Of a stretch of 64,000 bases of DNA, positions 48,438-60,655 are shown piece by piece; the first letter of the stretch is position 1, and each line of letters begins with the position of its first letter. Both the position numbers and the translations under genes were made by a program. This stretch comes from Coemansia sp. RSA 487 (taxonomy: Eukaryota; Kickxellomycota; Kickxellomycetes; Kickxellales; Kickxellaceae), in NCBI GenBank assembly GCA_027577595.1, contig JANBRJ010000009.1, positions 1-64,000 of the forward strand, given 5' to 3'. A model generated the notes under the pieces. The model made no database searches. It worked only from the letters and a program-made list of their open reading frames with translations, and was not told where the DNA came from.

Positions 48438-50080
48438 TTCTGGTTATTAGAAATATTAGATATTAAAATTAAAAAAGCCTCTCCGCGCAAGGATAAAGAA
48501 GAGGTTTTAGCTTTCCCAAGCAATTAGACTTTGCAGGCCGTAAATGACGTGAATATTATATAAAGAACTATGAACAAGAAAGCCAAATTGAAGGGGAGAG
48601 AGGCTATTAAGTAGCGTTTACAATTTGGAATGAGAACTGTAGTGAGGGTTCCCGACGCACCATGGCGAGCTTTATATAGCACGAACGAAAAATTGTGCTC
48701 CAAGAAACATTTTGTCAATGATAAATCATACAGTGGGTGCAAAGGTATCAAAAGAAAGTATGCACGCAACAGGCATAGCAATTAGCTTTGTTCTTTTTTG
48801 GTGGTGCATATGTCTGCGGTAAAGATAAGTGTCGTTGTATGCTTTGAATTCCGTACAAGATAGCAGCTGTTTTTCGCTGGGCTGTGCAGAAAATGGAAAA
48901 TAGCTCAGAGAACATCAACACTGTCCATCGATCCAAAAAAGCACCGTCCTGAGCGGGTAATTCCATCTATTTGTAAACATCACAAACGAACCGGGGTGAC
49001 CAGGTGCAACAATGGTTGAGTGTGATAGGGTACATATCAAAACGCACACCTTTCCTAACACAGCTGACGGCCAAGATAACATGGCCAAGGATGGCAGGAG
49101 AAGATGGACAATCGTGCCGTATGTTTCCGGCCAGACATTTCAATAGCAAACAATAAGAATTTGACAACCCAGCGTAAAGCCTCTCCACCACACATGCCTC
49201 TTCCATCGTTCTCCATTGGAAACCCATGGAAAGTCCAAATCGAACAAGCGAAGCTGCTCAATCATGTCCATCTATTCTGCACACCATATCGCTCATGCTG
49301 ATGGAAAGTTGCTGAGAAAATTCCAAGGATTTGCAAGATCTTTTGGTAGTATGCTTGTAATATGTCCAGAAAATAATGAACAATGCACGCTTTTTGTGCT
49401 TGAGGGGAACGTGTCCTGTCCACAGAATGGGCCCACATGTGCACATGGCAGATAGCCAGCCATTTTTGCAAATGCCAATCTATGAATGTATGGAGTTTAA
49501 AGAGATCTTTACGATATTCTAGCATCCAAACGACCAAACAACGTGGTCACTGTGATTTGCAGAGAAAGCCTTCTTTCTTGAAGCATACGGCACTGAAAGG
49601 GGATATGTGATTGCCCTCCCCCACATGGATAATCGCTATTCTGGTTTCGGAAATACCCAAGACACCTATAAAAAGCGATGCTCCCCTTCTGAAGTAAACA
49701 TCGTCCGTATGCTCAATTTCGGAATTGAAAGCAATGCTGGGCGTTTACATTTGTACAAAAACAAATGTGACTGTGTAGCTTGACTTTTTTGGCGTTCTTA
49801 ATCCACATCTGGATATGCGACCATTAATCAACAGCAATGTATCAAGGCAAATCCAAGAACCCGGTATTTGCGCCATATTTACCATGGGGTGGGGATAATT
49901 TACAAGCGACACAGGATTACAAACCCATTAATTACATTTCGACGGCTGAAAATGGATCAGATATACTTATATAGTGTAGCGAGAAATAGAAGCAAGAGGG
50001 GCGGAAGAAAGGGAAAGGCAAGGGACACGAGAGTGTATTTTGTGTAAAAAAAATAGAAAGGAAACATGTGCCGTTCCATT
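48438..50080. other. Long gene-free gap between PHO84 and the MAPK gene
   Basis: 1.6 kb holding the PHO84 promoter and the MAPK 3' end. Short cysteine-rich frames here show no domain or codon pattern. No RNA gene is recognised. Confidence 0.5.
48671..48678 (-). promoter_or_regulatory. Possible TATA box of PHO84
   Basis: TATATAAA on the minus strand, 234 bases before the PHO84 ATG. A second weaker TATA-like run (TTATATAATA) lies nearer, at about 48555. TATA boxes fit strongly induced genes. Assignment by position only. Confidence 0.35.
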
Positions 50081-51743
<1,663 letters not shown>

Positions 51744-52619
51744 TTTCTAGTCAATTTTTAAATAACCAGACCTATTCAGCAAGTATAGCGAGACAAAGAA
51801 AGTAATGCAAGTAGAGGAGGAAAAGTAAAGCGTCGAATTTAAAAATAGCAGATGTGAAAGAGGAAAAAATAGTGGTTAAAAATAAGCGAGACGTGGCAGA
51901 AGAAAGGTTTACCAAAGCAGAAAAGAGAAAGAAAACCCGCAAGGCGCCCAGAGCTGAGGCAAAACACGCAAATAAACAAGATATTTCGCAGCACATGGGA
52001 TTCACATCCTTTTTCTTCTTTGATGTCGTTCATGAATGGAGAGGCCATCCCTTTCTTTATAGCAGATTGCAGGAGCATATACCTCAAAAAGACTAGGACT
52101 GAGTTGCAACTGATACATGACTATTCTGGTTTCTTTGCCAAGAGGGCTGATGTCTTATCCGTATGTGGACTGCTGGTCTTTTTCTTTCTAATCCCTGAGC
52201 TCTATCTTTTTGCCTCTTTACTTTTCGCTTGGCTATGTGCCTGGTCTTTATTGCGCGAAAGGCTTTTGCGCTGTCAATTTATCCAGAGTTTTTGTGCTGT
52301 TTGCTTTTTTATTTTGTAACCCAAAAATAGTCGCCACTCTGCGCCTTGCCGATCGCTTCTTTGTAACAGCGAAAAAGGGCAGAAAAATGCAGACCATTGT
52401 TCTCCAAGACGACTTTTGTGGTCTTTTCTCTCCCCCACATGACTGTTTCTCCAGCTGAAATAGATTTACTCTTGCAAAGAAAAATGGTAAACAAAGAGAA
52501 AGAGATAGCGTTCTGGAAGCAAATAAACACAGTAAAACCGAGTTGCAAACAAAATCAGAAGGTCTAATGGTGTATTTAGAGTGCCCAAAAATGATAAACA
52601 AACGTACAAATATTGGAGA
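51744..52619. other. Gene-free stretch between the MAPK and UTP15
   Basis: 876 bases with the MAPK promoter and UTP15 3' region. No coding frame with family signature is seen. Confidence 0.45.
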
Positions 52620-54185
52620 TTACTTTGCCAGGACAGCAGCGTCCTTCTCGTCGTCGGCGACTGCGGCGGTCCTTTCGGCGGCCCGTGCATGACTGACGTG
52701 GCACGCAGCCATCAGCATGTCCATGGAGCCCATCAGCATCTCCATTTCTTGTTGTACGCGGAGCTCGACGCGCACCTTGGTGCGGAGACGGATAAACAGG
52801 TCGGCGATCCGGGTTGACTGAAGCAGTAGGTCGTCGTAGATGTCAAGCAGCGTCTCGGTGACCTTGGTCAGCACCGCTGTGTACCGCGGCTGGTCAATGA
52901 ACTTGACGATGAAGCGCACGATCGGGTCCAGCGAGAGCTCGTCCCGCCCGGCAAGCGCACTGGCCAGTGCCCCGCGGTGCACGAGCTCCTGGAGCAGCGT
53001 CACAACCGTCATTCCGGTGCGGTTGTTGGCAAGCACTGCATCCAGCGCCCGTGAGTGCTGGAACTTACGCAGGAACTGGTCGTAGTCGGCCAGCCCCTTC
53101 CTGCGCCGGTGCTCGATACGCAGGTCGTCATCGGCGCCCTTGTGCGTGCCGCCGCGCGCAAAGTATTCGCGCGTCCCGTACGCCGGCCCATCCTTGGCCA
53201 ATTGCACGCCTGCTTGTTCCTTTGCTGATACGTGCCGCTTGCGTAGCGAGAAGACGCCCGACGTCATGCCCACCGCCAGCTTTGTGTCGTCCGGCGACAG
53301 CGCCACGCTGAGTACAGGCGCAGGGTAGTTCATGCTGTAGACCATCTTGAAGTTCTGCACGTCGTAGATCTTGACGTGGTGGTCCAGCGATCCGGCAAGC
53401 AGCCGCCCACCGCCGCTGTCCAAGCACAGCGACGTCACCGTCTTCTCGTGGTTGCCCATCGTCGTCAGGTGTCTGCCGCCCATAAGCGTATCGTACAGGT
53501 GCACATTTGGTCCGCCGGCCACAGCGACGACGCCGCCGCCCGGGAATGCAAGCACGCTTTCCACTGGGTCGTCTATCTCGATGGTTGTCGTGCACGCGTT
53601 GGCCCGCAGGTCCCATAGCTTGACCGTATGGTCGTACGACCCCGTGGCCACCAGATTCGGGTTGTCGCCAAACACGCACCCGGTTCGCACATAATCCGTG
53701 TGCTCGTCAAACTGGTTCACCGCCGCTTGGCTCGGGATATCCCAAATACGGACGGTCTTGTCATCGGACCCCGACATCACACGCACCTTATCTGGAAGAA
53801 ACCGCGTGATGTGCACCGGATCCCTGTGGCCCTTGAATGTGCGCAAGATGGTCCGACTTCCAGCATCAAGAACTTGCACCACGTTGGTGTCGTCGCCTGC
53901 CACCAGCAGCTTCCCGTCCGAGCGGAACGATCCGCTGTGCGCAGGCCCTGTGAACCGCGCAAAAGTTCGCTTCAGCTGCCCTGTCCGCCCGTTGTACAAC
54001 TGCAGCCGCATCGACGCTGTTGCAACGAGATCATGTGGCTTCACTGGACTGAATTCGAGGGATGTCACCATTCCATGCTCCTTCACGAGCACCGGCGACT
54101 GAAACCTTTTCCAGTACCCGGACTCTGGAAGCCCCCGCTTCACAGTACGCGCTGTTTTTGTTGCTCCAAGTGCCTTGAATTCCAT
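52620..54185 (-). CDS. UTP15: U3 snoRNP protein UTP15
   Basis: A 521-residue protein, near yeast Utp15 (513). It has the UTP15 opening with FKALGATKTARTVKRG, ESGYWKRFQSPVLVKEHG and TSLEFSP. A seven-blade WD40 propeller follows to about residue 320 (SGSDDKTVRIWD, TGSYDHTVKLWDLR, AGSLDHHVKIYD). The C-terminal UTP15 helical domain begins near RRRKGLADYDQFLRKFQHSRALDAVL and includes RTGMTVVTLLQELVHRGAL. UTP15 belongs to the t-UTP/UtpA complex that binds nascent pre-rRNA in the nucleolus to start small-subunit assembly. GC-rich coding sequence on a single exon. It is divergent from uL23m. Confidence 0.96.
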   Translation of the reverse strand: MEFKALGATKTARTVKRGLPESGYWKRFQSPVLVKEHGMVTSLEFSPVKPHDLVATASMRLQLYNGRTGQLKRTFARFTGPAHSGSFRSDGKLLVAGDDTNVVQVLDAGSRTILRTFKGHRDPVHITRFLPDKVRVMSGSDDKTVRIWDIPSQAAVNQFDEHTDYVRTGCVFGDNPNLVATGSYDHTVKLWDLRANACTTTIEIDDPVESVLAFPGGGVVAVAGGPNVHLYDTLMGGRHLTTMGNHEKTVTSLCLDSGGGRLLAGSLDHHVKIYDVQNFKMVYSMNYPAPVLSVALSPDDTKLAVGMTSGVFSLRKRHVSAKEQAGVQLAKDGPAYGTREYFARGGTHKGADDDLRIEHRRRKGLADYDQFLRKFQHSRALDAVLANNRTGMTVVTLLQELVHRGALASALAGRDELSLDPIVRFIVKFIDQPRYTAVLTKVTETLLDIYDDLLLQSTRIADLFIRLRTKVRVELRVQQEMEMLMGSMDMLMAACHVSHARAAERTAAVADDEKDAAVLAK

Positions 54186-54537
54186 GTGCGTATTTTGTTT
54201 TTAAGAATGCATTAAAGTATATAGAAACAACTCGAGAGGAGGCAAAAAAGGAAAGGAAGGACGAGTAAATTCAAAAAAGAAGTTTGAAAAAAGCTACAGA
54301 GCAAACGTTTGTTTTAGCATTAGCATGGATCAAAAAAAAAAGTTTCATATTTTTATGGTGATCGAATATGATCAGTAGATCATAATTTTTTATCTGGAGA
54401 AACAGCAGGCAGGACTGGTAAAAACTAAATTGCTCTTCATTTCCTTCCTTTATCATTCTTGTTTTCAGCTTTTGAATTATACGCACATCTTTGAGCCTAT
54501 TTGAATCTCTATAAGAAATAGAGGAGCGTACAAAGAA
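54186..54537. promoter_or_regulatory. Divergent promoter of UTP15 and uL23m
   Basis: 352 bases between divergent starts of a cytosolic ribosome-assembly gene and a mitoribosomal gene. AT-rich; no specific element named. Confidence 0.35.
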
Positions 54538-55023
54538 ATGGCACAGCGGTTTGGTAACTTTAAGGTATACTTTCCAAACCTTGTCTTTAAGATTATTCCC
54601 GATTCGCGTCTCGGCAGAAACCAAGCAGCATTCCGCGTGCCACTCCAGGTAAACAAGCTGGATATAAAGGACTATCTGACGCACATTTACAACGTTACGG
54701 TCACCGATGTACGCACAACCGTGTTTCCCGGAAAGCTGTCGCTCAACCGGTTCACTGGCCAACAGGAACGCTCGCCAAGAATCAAAAAGGCTATTGTCAC
54801 CATAAAGGAAGATTTCGAGTACCCCAAGGAGGTTGACGTGGATAAGGACTTTAAGGGTGCGCAAGTCGAGTACCAGAGGAAGCGGAGAGATAACAAGCTC
54901 AAGGGCTGGCGCCTTCGTCCGACGCCAGCGTTGAAAGAGCTTGGTCAGAAGGTCAGGGAGAGCGAGAAAGCCAAGGCAGGTTCAAAAGAATCGGATACAA
55001 AAAAGAACACTCAGACCAGCTAA
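54538..55023 (+). CDS. MRP20: Mitochondrial large-subunit ribosomal protein uL23m
   Basis: A 161-residue protein starting at the ATG at 54538. It shows the mitochondrial uL23 core: FPNLVFKIIPD, then ARNQAAFRVPLQVNKLDIKDYL-type sequence (here GRNQAAFRVPLQVNKLDIKDYL within residues 25-50), TVTDVRTTVFPG and a lysine-rich tail. uL23m lies at the exit tunnel of the mitoribosome, near the membrane-anchoring face. The N-terminus lacks a classic presequence. It precedes RPB9 by 296 bases in the same direction. Confidence 0.9.
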   Translation: MAQRFGNFKVYFPNLVFKIIPDSRLGRNQAAFRVPLQVNKLDIKDYLTHIYNVTVTDVRTTVFPGKLSLNRFTGQQERSPRIKKAIVTIKEDFEYPKEVDVDKDFKGAQVEYQRKRRDNKLKGWRLRPTPALKELGQKVRESEKAKAGSKESDTKKNTQTS

Positions 55024-55319
55024 TAATTTTGTTTATAGAGTCCGTGGTTTGCTAGACCTGAAGGAAACATCCAATATAAAACAGGACATGATCAGCACGT
55101 GATACATCCCAAATAAAACCGGAGTCAGTGCGAATGATGTGCTGACGATTGGTACAGCGTATTCCCCTGGTTTAACGAAATGCCTTAAAGTAATAGACAC
55201 TATCACAGTACTTTCATTTCGTTCCCTAAGTGGTCATTTCTTTTGTTTTGGCATCATTTTCTTGTGTATTCACAAACAAACAAGAATAAAGACGAATAAG
55301 CAAGAAAAGAGAGAACAGG

Positions 55320-55805
55320 ATGGCTAGCCTCAAGTTCTGCATAAACTGCAACAACATGCTGTATCCGCGGGAAGATAGGGAACGGCGAGTGCTAATGTTT
55401 GCCTGCCGTAACTGCGATTTCCAGGAGGACGCAGATAACGGCTGTATCTACCGCCACGAAGTCATGCATATCCCAAGGTAAACAAATAAACATTGCTTTC
55501 TCTGGCTGTCCAAATAAGAGCTATGCGAATGTTGAGCCGACTTTTATGTTCTAGCACGCAATACGCTAACTGTTGTAAATTATATTTCTCATTTTTTACT
55601 CGGTGTCCATTATAGTGAACAGACGATGGTTATCACAGATCTGAGCTCGGACCCCACGTTGCCGCGCACCAAGGAGGTGCCGTGTCCCAAGTGTGGCAGA
55701 GCCGAAGCAGTGTACTTCCAGTCGCAGTCTCGCCACGCAGACACACGTATGACGTTGTACTACGTTTGTAGCAACAAAACCTGCCAACACCGTTGGCAGT
55801 CGTAA
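55320..55805 (+). CDS. RPB9: RNA polymerase II subunit RPB9
   Basis: Two exons, 55320-55477 and 55616-55805, joined in phase 2 (CCCAAG/GTAAAC...TATAG/TGAA), give 115 residues (yeast 122). The N-terminal zinc ribbon has CINC...CRNC, followed by DNGCIYRHEV. The C-terminal ribbon has CPKC...CSNKTC with the closing HRWQS, as in TFIIS-like ribbons. All eight zinc cysteines are present. RPB9 affects start-site choice, elongation and transcription-coupled repair. Both exons are short. A Tc1/mariner element begins four bases after the TAA stop, so the 3' untranslated region was replaced by transposon sequence. Confidence 0.95.
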
Positions 55806-55809
55806 GCTA

Positions 55810-56989
55810 CAGTGGTGAGCAAAATGTTTTTTTTCGCGTATAATATACGAATCGTGTTTAAACCCGCAACACAGTTGCTGAAGCAATTGATTAGCGTGTA
55901 AGTGTTGCAAATGTTGTTTTTGATCGTGGCTCAGCGAAAACACAGCAAGCAGCGTAGTTGCAAATGATGGGAAACAGCGCAAACGATATTACATAAAACC
56001 AAAAACCAAGAAAAAGCGATAAAAAGCCCAAAGCAACGTCTACAGAACACAGCCACTGAGCTGGCATTTGGTGGTGGATGGTGTGCTGGCTAGAAATATT
56101 GGTGGGCTTCCATATGAGCTATAATAGTACAGCGGGTAGCCCATGTTTTTTTTCTGTTCAGCCTTTCTTTTCAATGGCCATATTCATGTGCTTAGGCATG
56201 TCTTGAATTAGTTTGTTGATATCACTTATATCGATGTGATTCTAGAGTCTGTGAAAAAGTGCTTCCTTGGCACTGTGTGTCGAGTAGCTTATTAATTCTC
56301 TGGAAAGTATGTGCTTCAAAGCTCCTCACACATTTTCAATCGGGCTGAGGTCGGGAGAATTCGCTGGCCATGCTGGTTTTTTAATACTTTGCAATTTGTG
56401 CTATTCACAGGAGGCATTAATGTGTGTATACGGGTATTATCTTCAAGTGTTTCGAGGTAGTGAACTTTCACTGAAGACAACAGCTGGGACATATGATTAT
56501 TCCTTGCTACCCCAGAAACGATGCCTTTTTCAAAAAATTTCCAACGTACTGGTGACAAATATCGAGATTTAAATATATTATGATATGTATGTTTGTTATT
56601 CTCGGATCCTTCTTCGCTATATTCATAATGTACTGTCTTGTATATTTATCGATCCTAGATTTACTGCTGATATTTGGTTTAGGCTCTATTGTCTCACATT
56701 CGTCGGAATGTTTGATCAAGGCTCGCACAGCCCGCACGAGCAAGCCTAAATGTTCGGCTATTGTTTGAAGATGAAAACCTTGATCTCTCTTCTCAATAAC
56801 CTGTTTTCCAATAGATAATGGATAGGTCATGGTTTATATAGTTTGTAGTAATCTGGACAAACGCCAAGGGAAGAAAGCTGCAAAAGTCGTTTTAAAAGAA
56901 TTCCTCAAAAATATTAACCAAAGTTACGTGGTAAAAAACATTTGCTCCACATTGTCTAAATAGAGAAAAAAAACACCGGCTCACTACTG
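55810..56989 (-). mobile_element. Decayed Tc1/mariner transposon
   Basis: An 1180-base element with inverted ends CAGTGGTGAGC...(GCTCACTACTG), flanked by the TA duplication at 55808-55809 and 56990-56991. Tc1 ends typically start CAGT. The transposase runs on the minus strand. Its N-terminus (56507-56830, 107 residues) has the two helix-turn-helix halves (IGKQVIEKRDQGFHLQTIAEHLGL). The distal DDE region survives in another frame near 56150-56380, with WPANSPDLSPIENV and a stop where tryptophan is expected. The spacing shows that the middle of the catalytic domain is deleted. At least two frame breaks and a deletion make it non-autonomous. It is inserted directly after the RPB9 stop codon. Confidence 0.88.
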
Positions 56990-57221
56990 TATATTTACAG
57001 TATTTGTTTACATTTGAAACCCCTCCTGTATATCAGAACCATGCCATTGTGGATTAATTGAAAAATAAAAAAGGAGGCTGAAAAGACTTGCTTTCAAAGC
57101 AACCTTGTCTCCTCTACGAAGCAAAAAAGGGGGATAGAAACCAAAAGATGAAATGGTGGTTTAATAGATGCGAGACAGAAGAGACAGAAAGAGCACCCCC
57201 TCTATATTCCCAATAAAGCTT

Positions 57222-57491
57222 TTATCCCGACTTGAAAAGCAAGACGGCAAGCTGGTCTACGTAGAAGTAGATGAAGCTATGCGTCTCATGGGTAACAAAG
57301 GAGCCAAAGCTGCGACCAACGACTGCATGCCAAGTGGTGCCGTACTTTTTGTCGCATTCGCGCTTGATGTAGGCCGCAATATCCTTCTCTTGGTTGTGTT
57401 TTTCAAAGGCGGCGAGGGCAAGTTCGGTGACTTCCTTTTGCCTCGTCTCCTCCATGTCGGTGCTCTTGATGACAAGTTTGAATTCGCTCAT
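57222..57491 (-). CDS. DYN2: Dynein light chain LC8 (DYNLL/Dyn2)
   Basis: An 89-residue protein, exactly the length of LC8. Motifs: [53 protein letters not shown], and the closing [10 protein letters not shown] beta strand. LC8 dimers bind the dynein intermediate chain and many other partners. No introns seen, although LC8 genes often have them in other fungi. Confidence 0.97.
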   Translation of the reverse strand: MSEFKLVIKSTDMEETRQKEVTELALAAFEKHNQEKDIAAYIKRECDKKYGTTWHAVVGRSFGSFVTHETHSFIYFYVDQLAVLLFKSG

Positions 57492-58031
57492 TTTGAAATT
57501 GAAGGGAAAACAACTAGTGATGAGATGCGATTGCTCGAGTTCAAAAAAAAGGAAAAAGAAATGGTTTGTGTATTATTAAGAGACAGAAAGAAATTGCAGA
57601 CTGAAAAGATGGAAAGAAAAAACATCAACAAAGAAAAACACGAGGCGTAAACCAATCTTGTTTGGCTCGGCAATTTTTATAAACAATTATTTTGTTTGCA
57701 ATTTTTCTCCCTCTTTTCCTACATGTGGTTCGCCGAGCCGTGATAGAGTGAGTTGGAATCTATTGCATGCAAACGAACACAATCACAGATGCATCAATTG
57801 CCCTCATAAGTTCAGAACATTGCAGCGATGATTACCAAGATACGCTTCCCCCTCTACTTCTTTAGATCCATGTGTTTGATCGCGAATCGTACTTTTTTTT
57901 AAAAAAAAATGAAGACAACAAACATTGGAAGATGAGAAATGTAAAACAGAAGCAGCCCATGGCCATAATGTCCTTTTTATATCCCTGCTGCTTGCGTAGG
58001 AATAGGAGAATAGGATATAGGCCAGTAAAAA
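57492..58031. other. Gap between LC8 and the perilipin-like gene
   Basis: 540 bases holding the LC8 promoter and the 3' end of the perilipin-like gene. T/A runs only; nothing else is recognised. Confidence 0.4.
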
Positions 58032-59234
58032 TCACTCCTTGCTGTCAGCAACTGCATCACAATCAGTAACATCTGACGTTGCAGCACAGCCTGGTGGTGG
58101 CGATGATGTGGCCGACGATGCCGCTGATGCGCCGTTAGATCCGGTCGCCTTGCCAAAAATCCGCATGGTGATTCCCTCAAGTACCGGGACCTGCTCTCCG
58201 CTGATAAGAATCAGGTTGAGTACCTTGCTGCGTGTGTCCTCGTCCGTACGCGAGTACTCTGCATGAAGCTTTGCAACCTTTGTAACCAGAAGCTCCTTGC
58301 TGTGTTCGTAGTAAGGCTGTGCAAACTGCGGGAGGTAGCTTGGGATCGTGCTGTTGACCGTGGTTTTGACCCGCTCTTGTACAGACTCCAAGAGCCTGTA
58401 CGAACGGTCGCTTACTTCGCTCTCGTACACGTTGACCGTGTCTTTGACGGATTGTCTGAGGCCGCCAATCGTTGCCTTGCTGTTCTGCAGTTGTTGGTAG
58501 TAGCGCTGGCCAAGCCGCTGTGGCAGTTTGTGAACCAGAATCGTCACCTTTCCCAGCGGTGAATCGGCTGTCGAAGTGACGGTCTGCTGCTCTTGGTCGC
58601 CAGAGCGTGCTATATCATCCTTTTCAGCCTTCGAAGAAGCCCCGCCCTTGGCACTGCCGTCGTCGTTGCCAGACGATGGGTCAGAGTCTGTGGATGTGGC
58701 TGTTGGCGGCAACACATAGTCAACCAAGTAGTCGACGCGATCCAGCGCCGAGTTTGCAGTGGACTTTGCTATAGCAAAGGTGCGGGCAACAACGGGGTAC
58801 CTCGACTCAACTGCTTTTGCCTGTGTCTGCACCGACTGGATAACCTCGCTGGTGGGCTTGCCGACAATCGGGTACTTTGATTCGATGATTTCCAGGGAGC
58901 GTGTGGCGTAGCTGTCCAGCACAACAATAGGCTTCTCGACTGGTTTTAGCAGCGGCCGCGACTTTTCGGCAAATCCACCCACCTTCTCTGCATATCCGAT
59001 GATTGCCGATGTGTACCTGTTGCTCTCGGCTATTCTGTAGATGCTCGACACTGCGTCGCTGATCACCGGAATCTCGTAGAGCCTGGTGAAGAATGTCAGG
59101 CTGGTCAAATCGGATCTTTCCTCGGTGTCTACCGTCGATGTTTCGCTTCGCGAGTCTTCACAAAGCGCTGCTGCTTCTTTGGCTGCAGGAGACGCGGTGC
59201 TGGTGCTCTCCTTTGGAGGAAATACAGTTTCCAT
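58032..59234 (-). CDS. Perilipin-family lipid droplet protein
   Basis: A 400-residue single-exon protein from the ATG at 59234. After a disordered head, residues 45-200 follow the perilipin plan: FFTRLYEIPVISDAVSSIYRIAES, GYAEKVGGFAEKSRPLLKPV, an 11-residue amphipathic repeat region, and SALDRVDYLVDYVLPPT before an acidic serine loop. The second half has further amphipathic helices (GQRYYQQLQNSKATIGGLRQSVKDTVNVYES) and a Y-x-H-S-KELL stretch. Perilipins coat lipid droplets and control lipolysis; fungal members include MPL1 and CAP20. Assignment is by pattern; exact orthologue not determined. Confidence 0.75.
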   Translation of the reverse strand: METVFPPKESTSTASPAAKEAAALCEDSRSETSTVDTEERSDLTSLTFFTRLYEIPVISDAVSSIYRIAESNRYTSAIIGYAEKVGGFAEKSRPLLKPVEKPIVVLDSYATRSLEIIESKYPIVGKPTSEVIQSVQTQAKAVESRYPVVARTFAIAKSTANSALDRVDYLVDYVLPPTATSTDSDPSSGNDDGSAKGGASSKAEKDDIARSGDQEQQTVTSTADSPLGKVTILVHKLPQRLGQRYYQQLQNSKATIGGLRQSVKDTVNVYESEVSDRSYRLLESVQERVKTTVNSTIPSYLPQFAQPYYEHSKELLVTKVAKLHAEYSRTDEDTRSKVLNLILISGEQVPVLEGITMRIFGKATGSNGASAASSATSSPPPGCAATSDVTDCDAVADSKE

Positions 59235-60655
59235 AGCTTTAATTACAGTTTTCGAATAAAGTAAAGAGGAGGGAAAATGTGTTGTAAATGGGAAATAGAG
59301 AACCAAAAGAGCTTTTCACACTTTCGCTAGTAAAGCAGCTGATGACGACAATGGCAAGTGGAGTTGGACAAAAATAAAACAGGGGCGGCAAATACAAGGC
59401 AAGATTCTGGACTGGCACAAAGGCAAATAGGAAACTGTTTTCTTGACAGTCAGAAGGTGTGGGATGTGGATGACGTTGCAACAATGCAAATAAACAAAAA
59501 GAGAAAAGAATGAGCTTGGTAAATAGGAGAAAACTTAGAGACTCCACAGGAAAAACAGAACAACGACGACAGCCGCTAGTGATTTATATAGTTGTTTGTT
59601 GTCGGGGTTTCTTCAGCCAAAGGCTGTTTTTTTTTTTGCAACCAAAGTAGCAATCGCATTCACATATTTTGCATCACCTTTTTTCATGTGTGAAAGTGAT
59701 AATTGCCCGCAAGATGAAGCAATGTTAAAAACGCATCATTTGGCAGTATAAAATCTTATGCTCGTCATATCGTCAACCAAAGACGCCTGGGTGCAGGCAC
59801 ACGTGAAAGCCTGTGTCAAAAGCACAGTTGATCCACCTTATCAAGGGTCCTCCCAATTTACCCCCTTTACCTGTCTGTTTATGTGCAGTGCATATCATAT
59901 GTCACTGGTGTTCAATTCAAGGATCTGGACGAATGGCTGCATTGTGGTGGATGGCGTGCATGTTTCTGAGGTTTCTGACCTGCTTTTGCTAAAAAAATTT
60001 TGCTTTTTGTTTACTCTGTTTTGAAGGGACTATACAATAGTCACTTCAGGGTGGCAAGCATTGAATTGTTTGAATGTACAAAAAGACAAGGAGAAAAAAC
60101 AAGCATGCGATGCGCAGCTAGTGTTGTTGTTGCTGTCGCCTAAACAACCATTGTGGCAGATACAGGAAATTTGCAGAGAAGGCTACTTCCAGAGCGCTGC
60201 TGATTCATACTTCAAATGGCGGCGGCGGTGGGGGAAGTTAAAGAGTGTTGTTTCGATTCGGTAAGCGTAAACAAACGAACAACGATGGCGGACTGATACG
60301 GTCGGTCTCTCTCAGTTGAAAAGCACCCCTCTGTCTCTGTCCCTGTTTCTCCCGCCACACATTCTGGCACATGCTTGCAGATCCAAAAGGAGGGAAAGAA
60401 AACAGTCGCGCAATCTTTCCTAATCTCCCGTCATGAGAGACGCGTGTCTGTTTGACTCGACACGTAGTGATCATATGAGTACTGCCGCTATCAACTCGCA
60501 TGAGATGGTTTTGGAATTCGTATGTCAGCAGCGGTGATAAATACGAAATCGGATGGCGCCATCATCTATATCCGCTGCAATACAGGGCTTAAGCCCATGC
60601 TCATATTGCACAAAAAACCTGCCCCCAACGCTACGATTGTTACACGCAAAGCTGG
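59235..60655. other. Gene-free gap before DNAJC17
   Basis: 1.4 kb upstream of the perilipin-like gene. T-run at 59630-59638; short open frames only. No RNA gene or repeat family is recognised. Confidence 0.45.

Noticed and set aside
48438-49000. Pho4 binding site close to PHO84
   Set aside because: CACGTK cores occur only about 1 kb upstream of the start, too far and too frequent by chance to call.
53128-53679. 183-residue frame in UTP15
   Set aside because: Alternative frame of a GC-rich gene, arginine-rich as expected for shifted reading.
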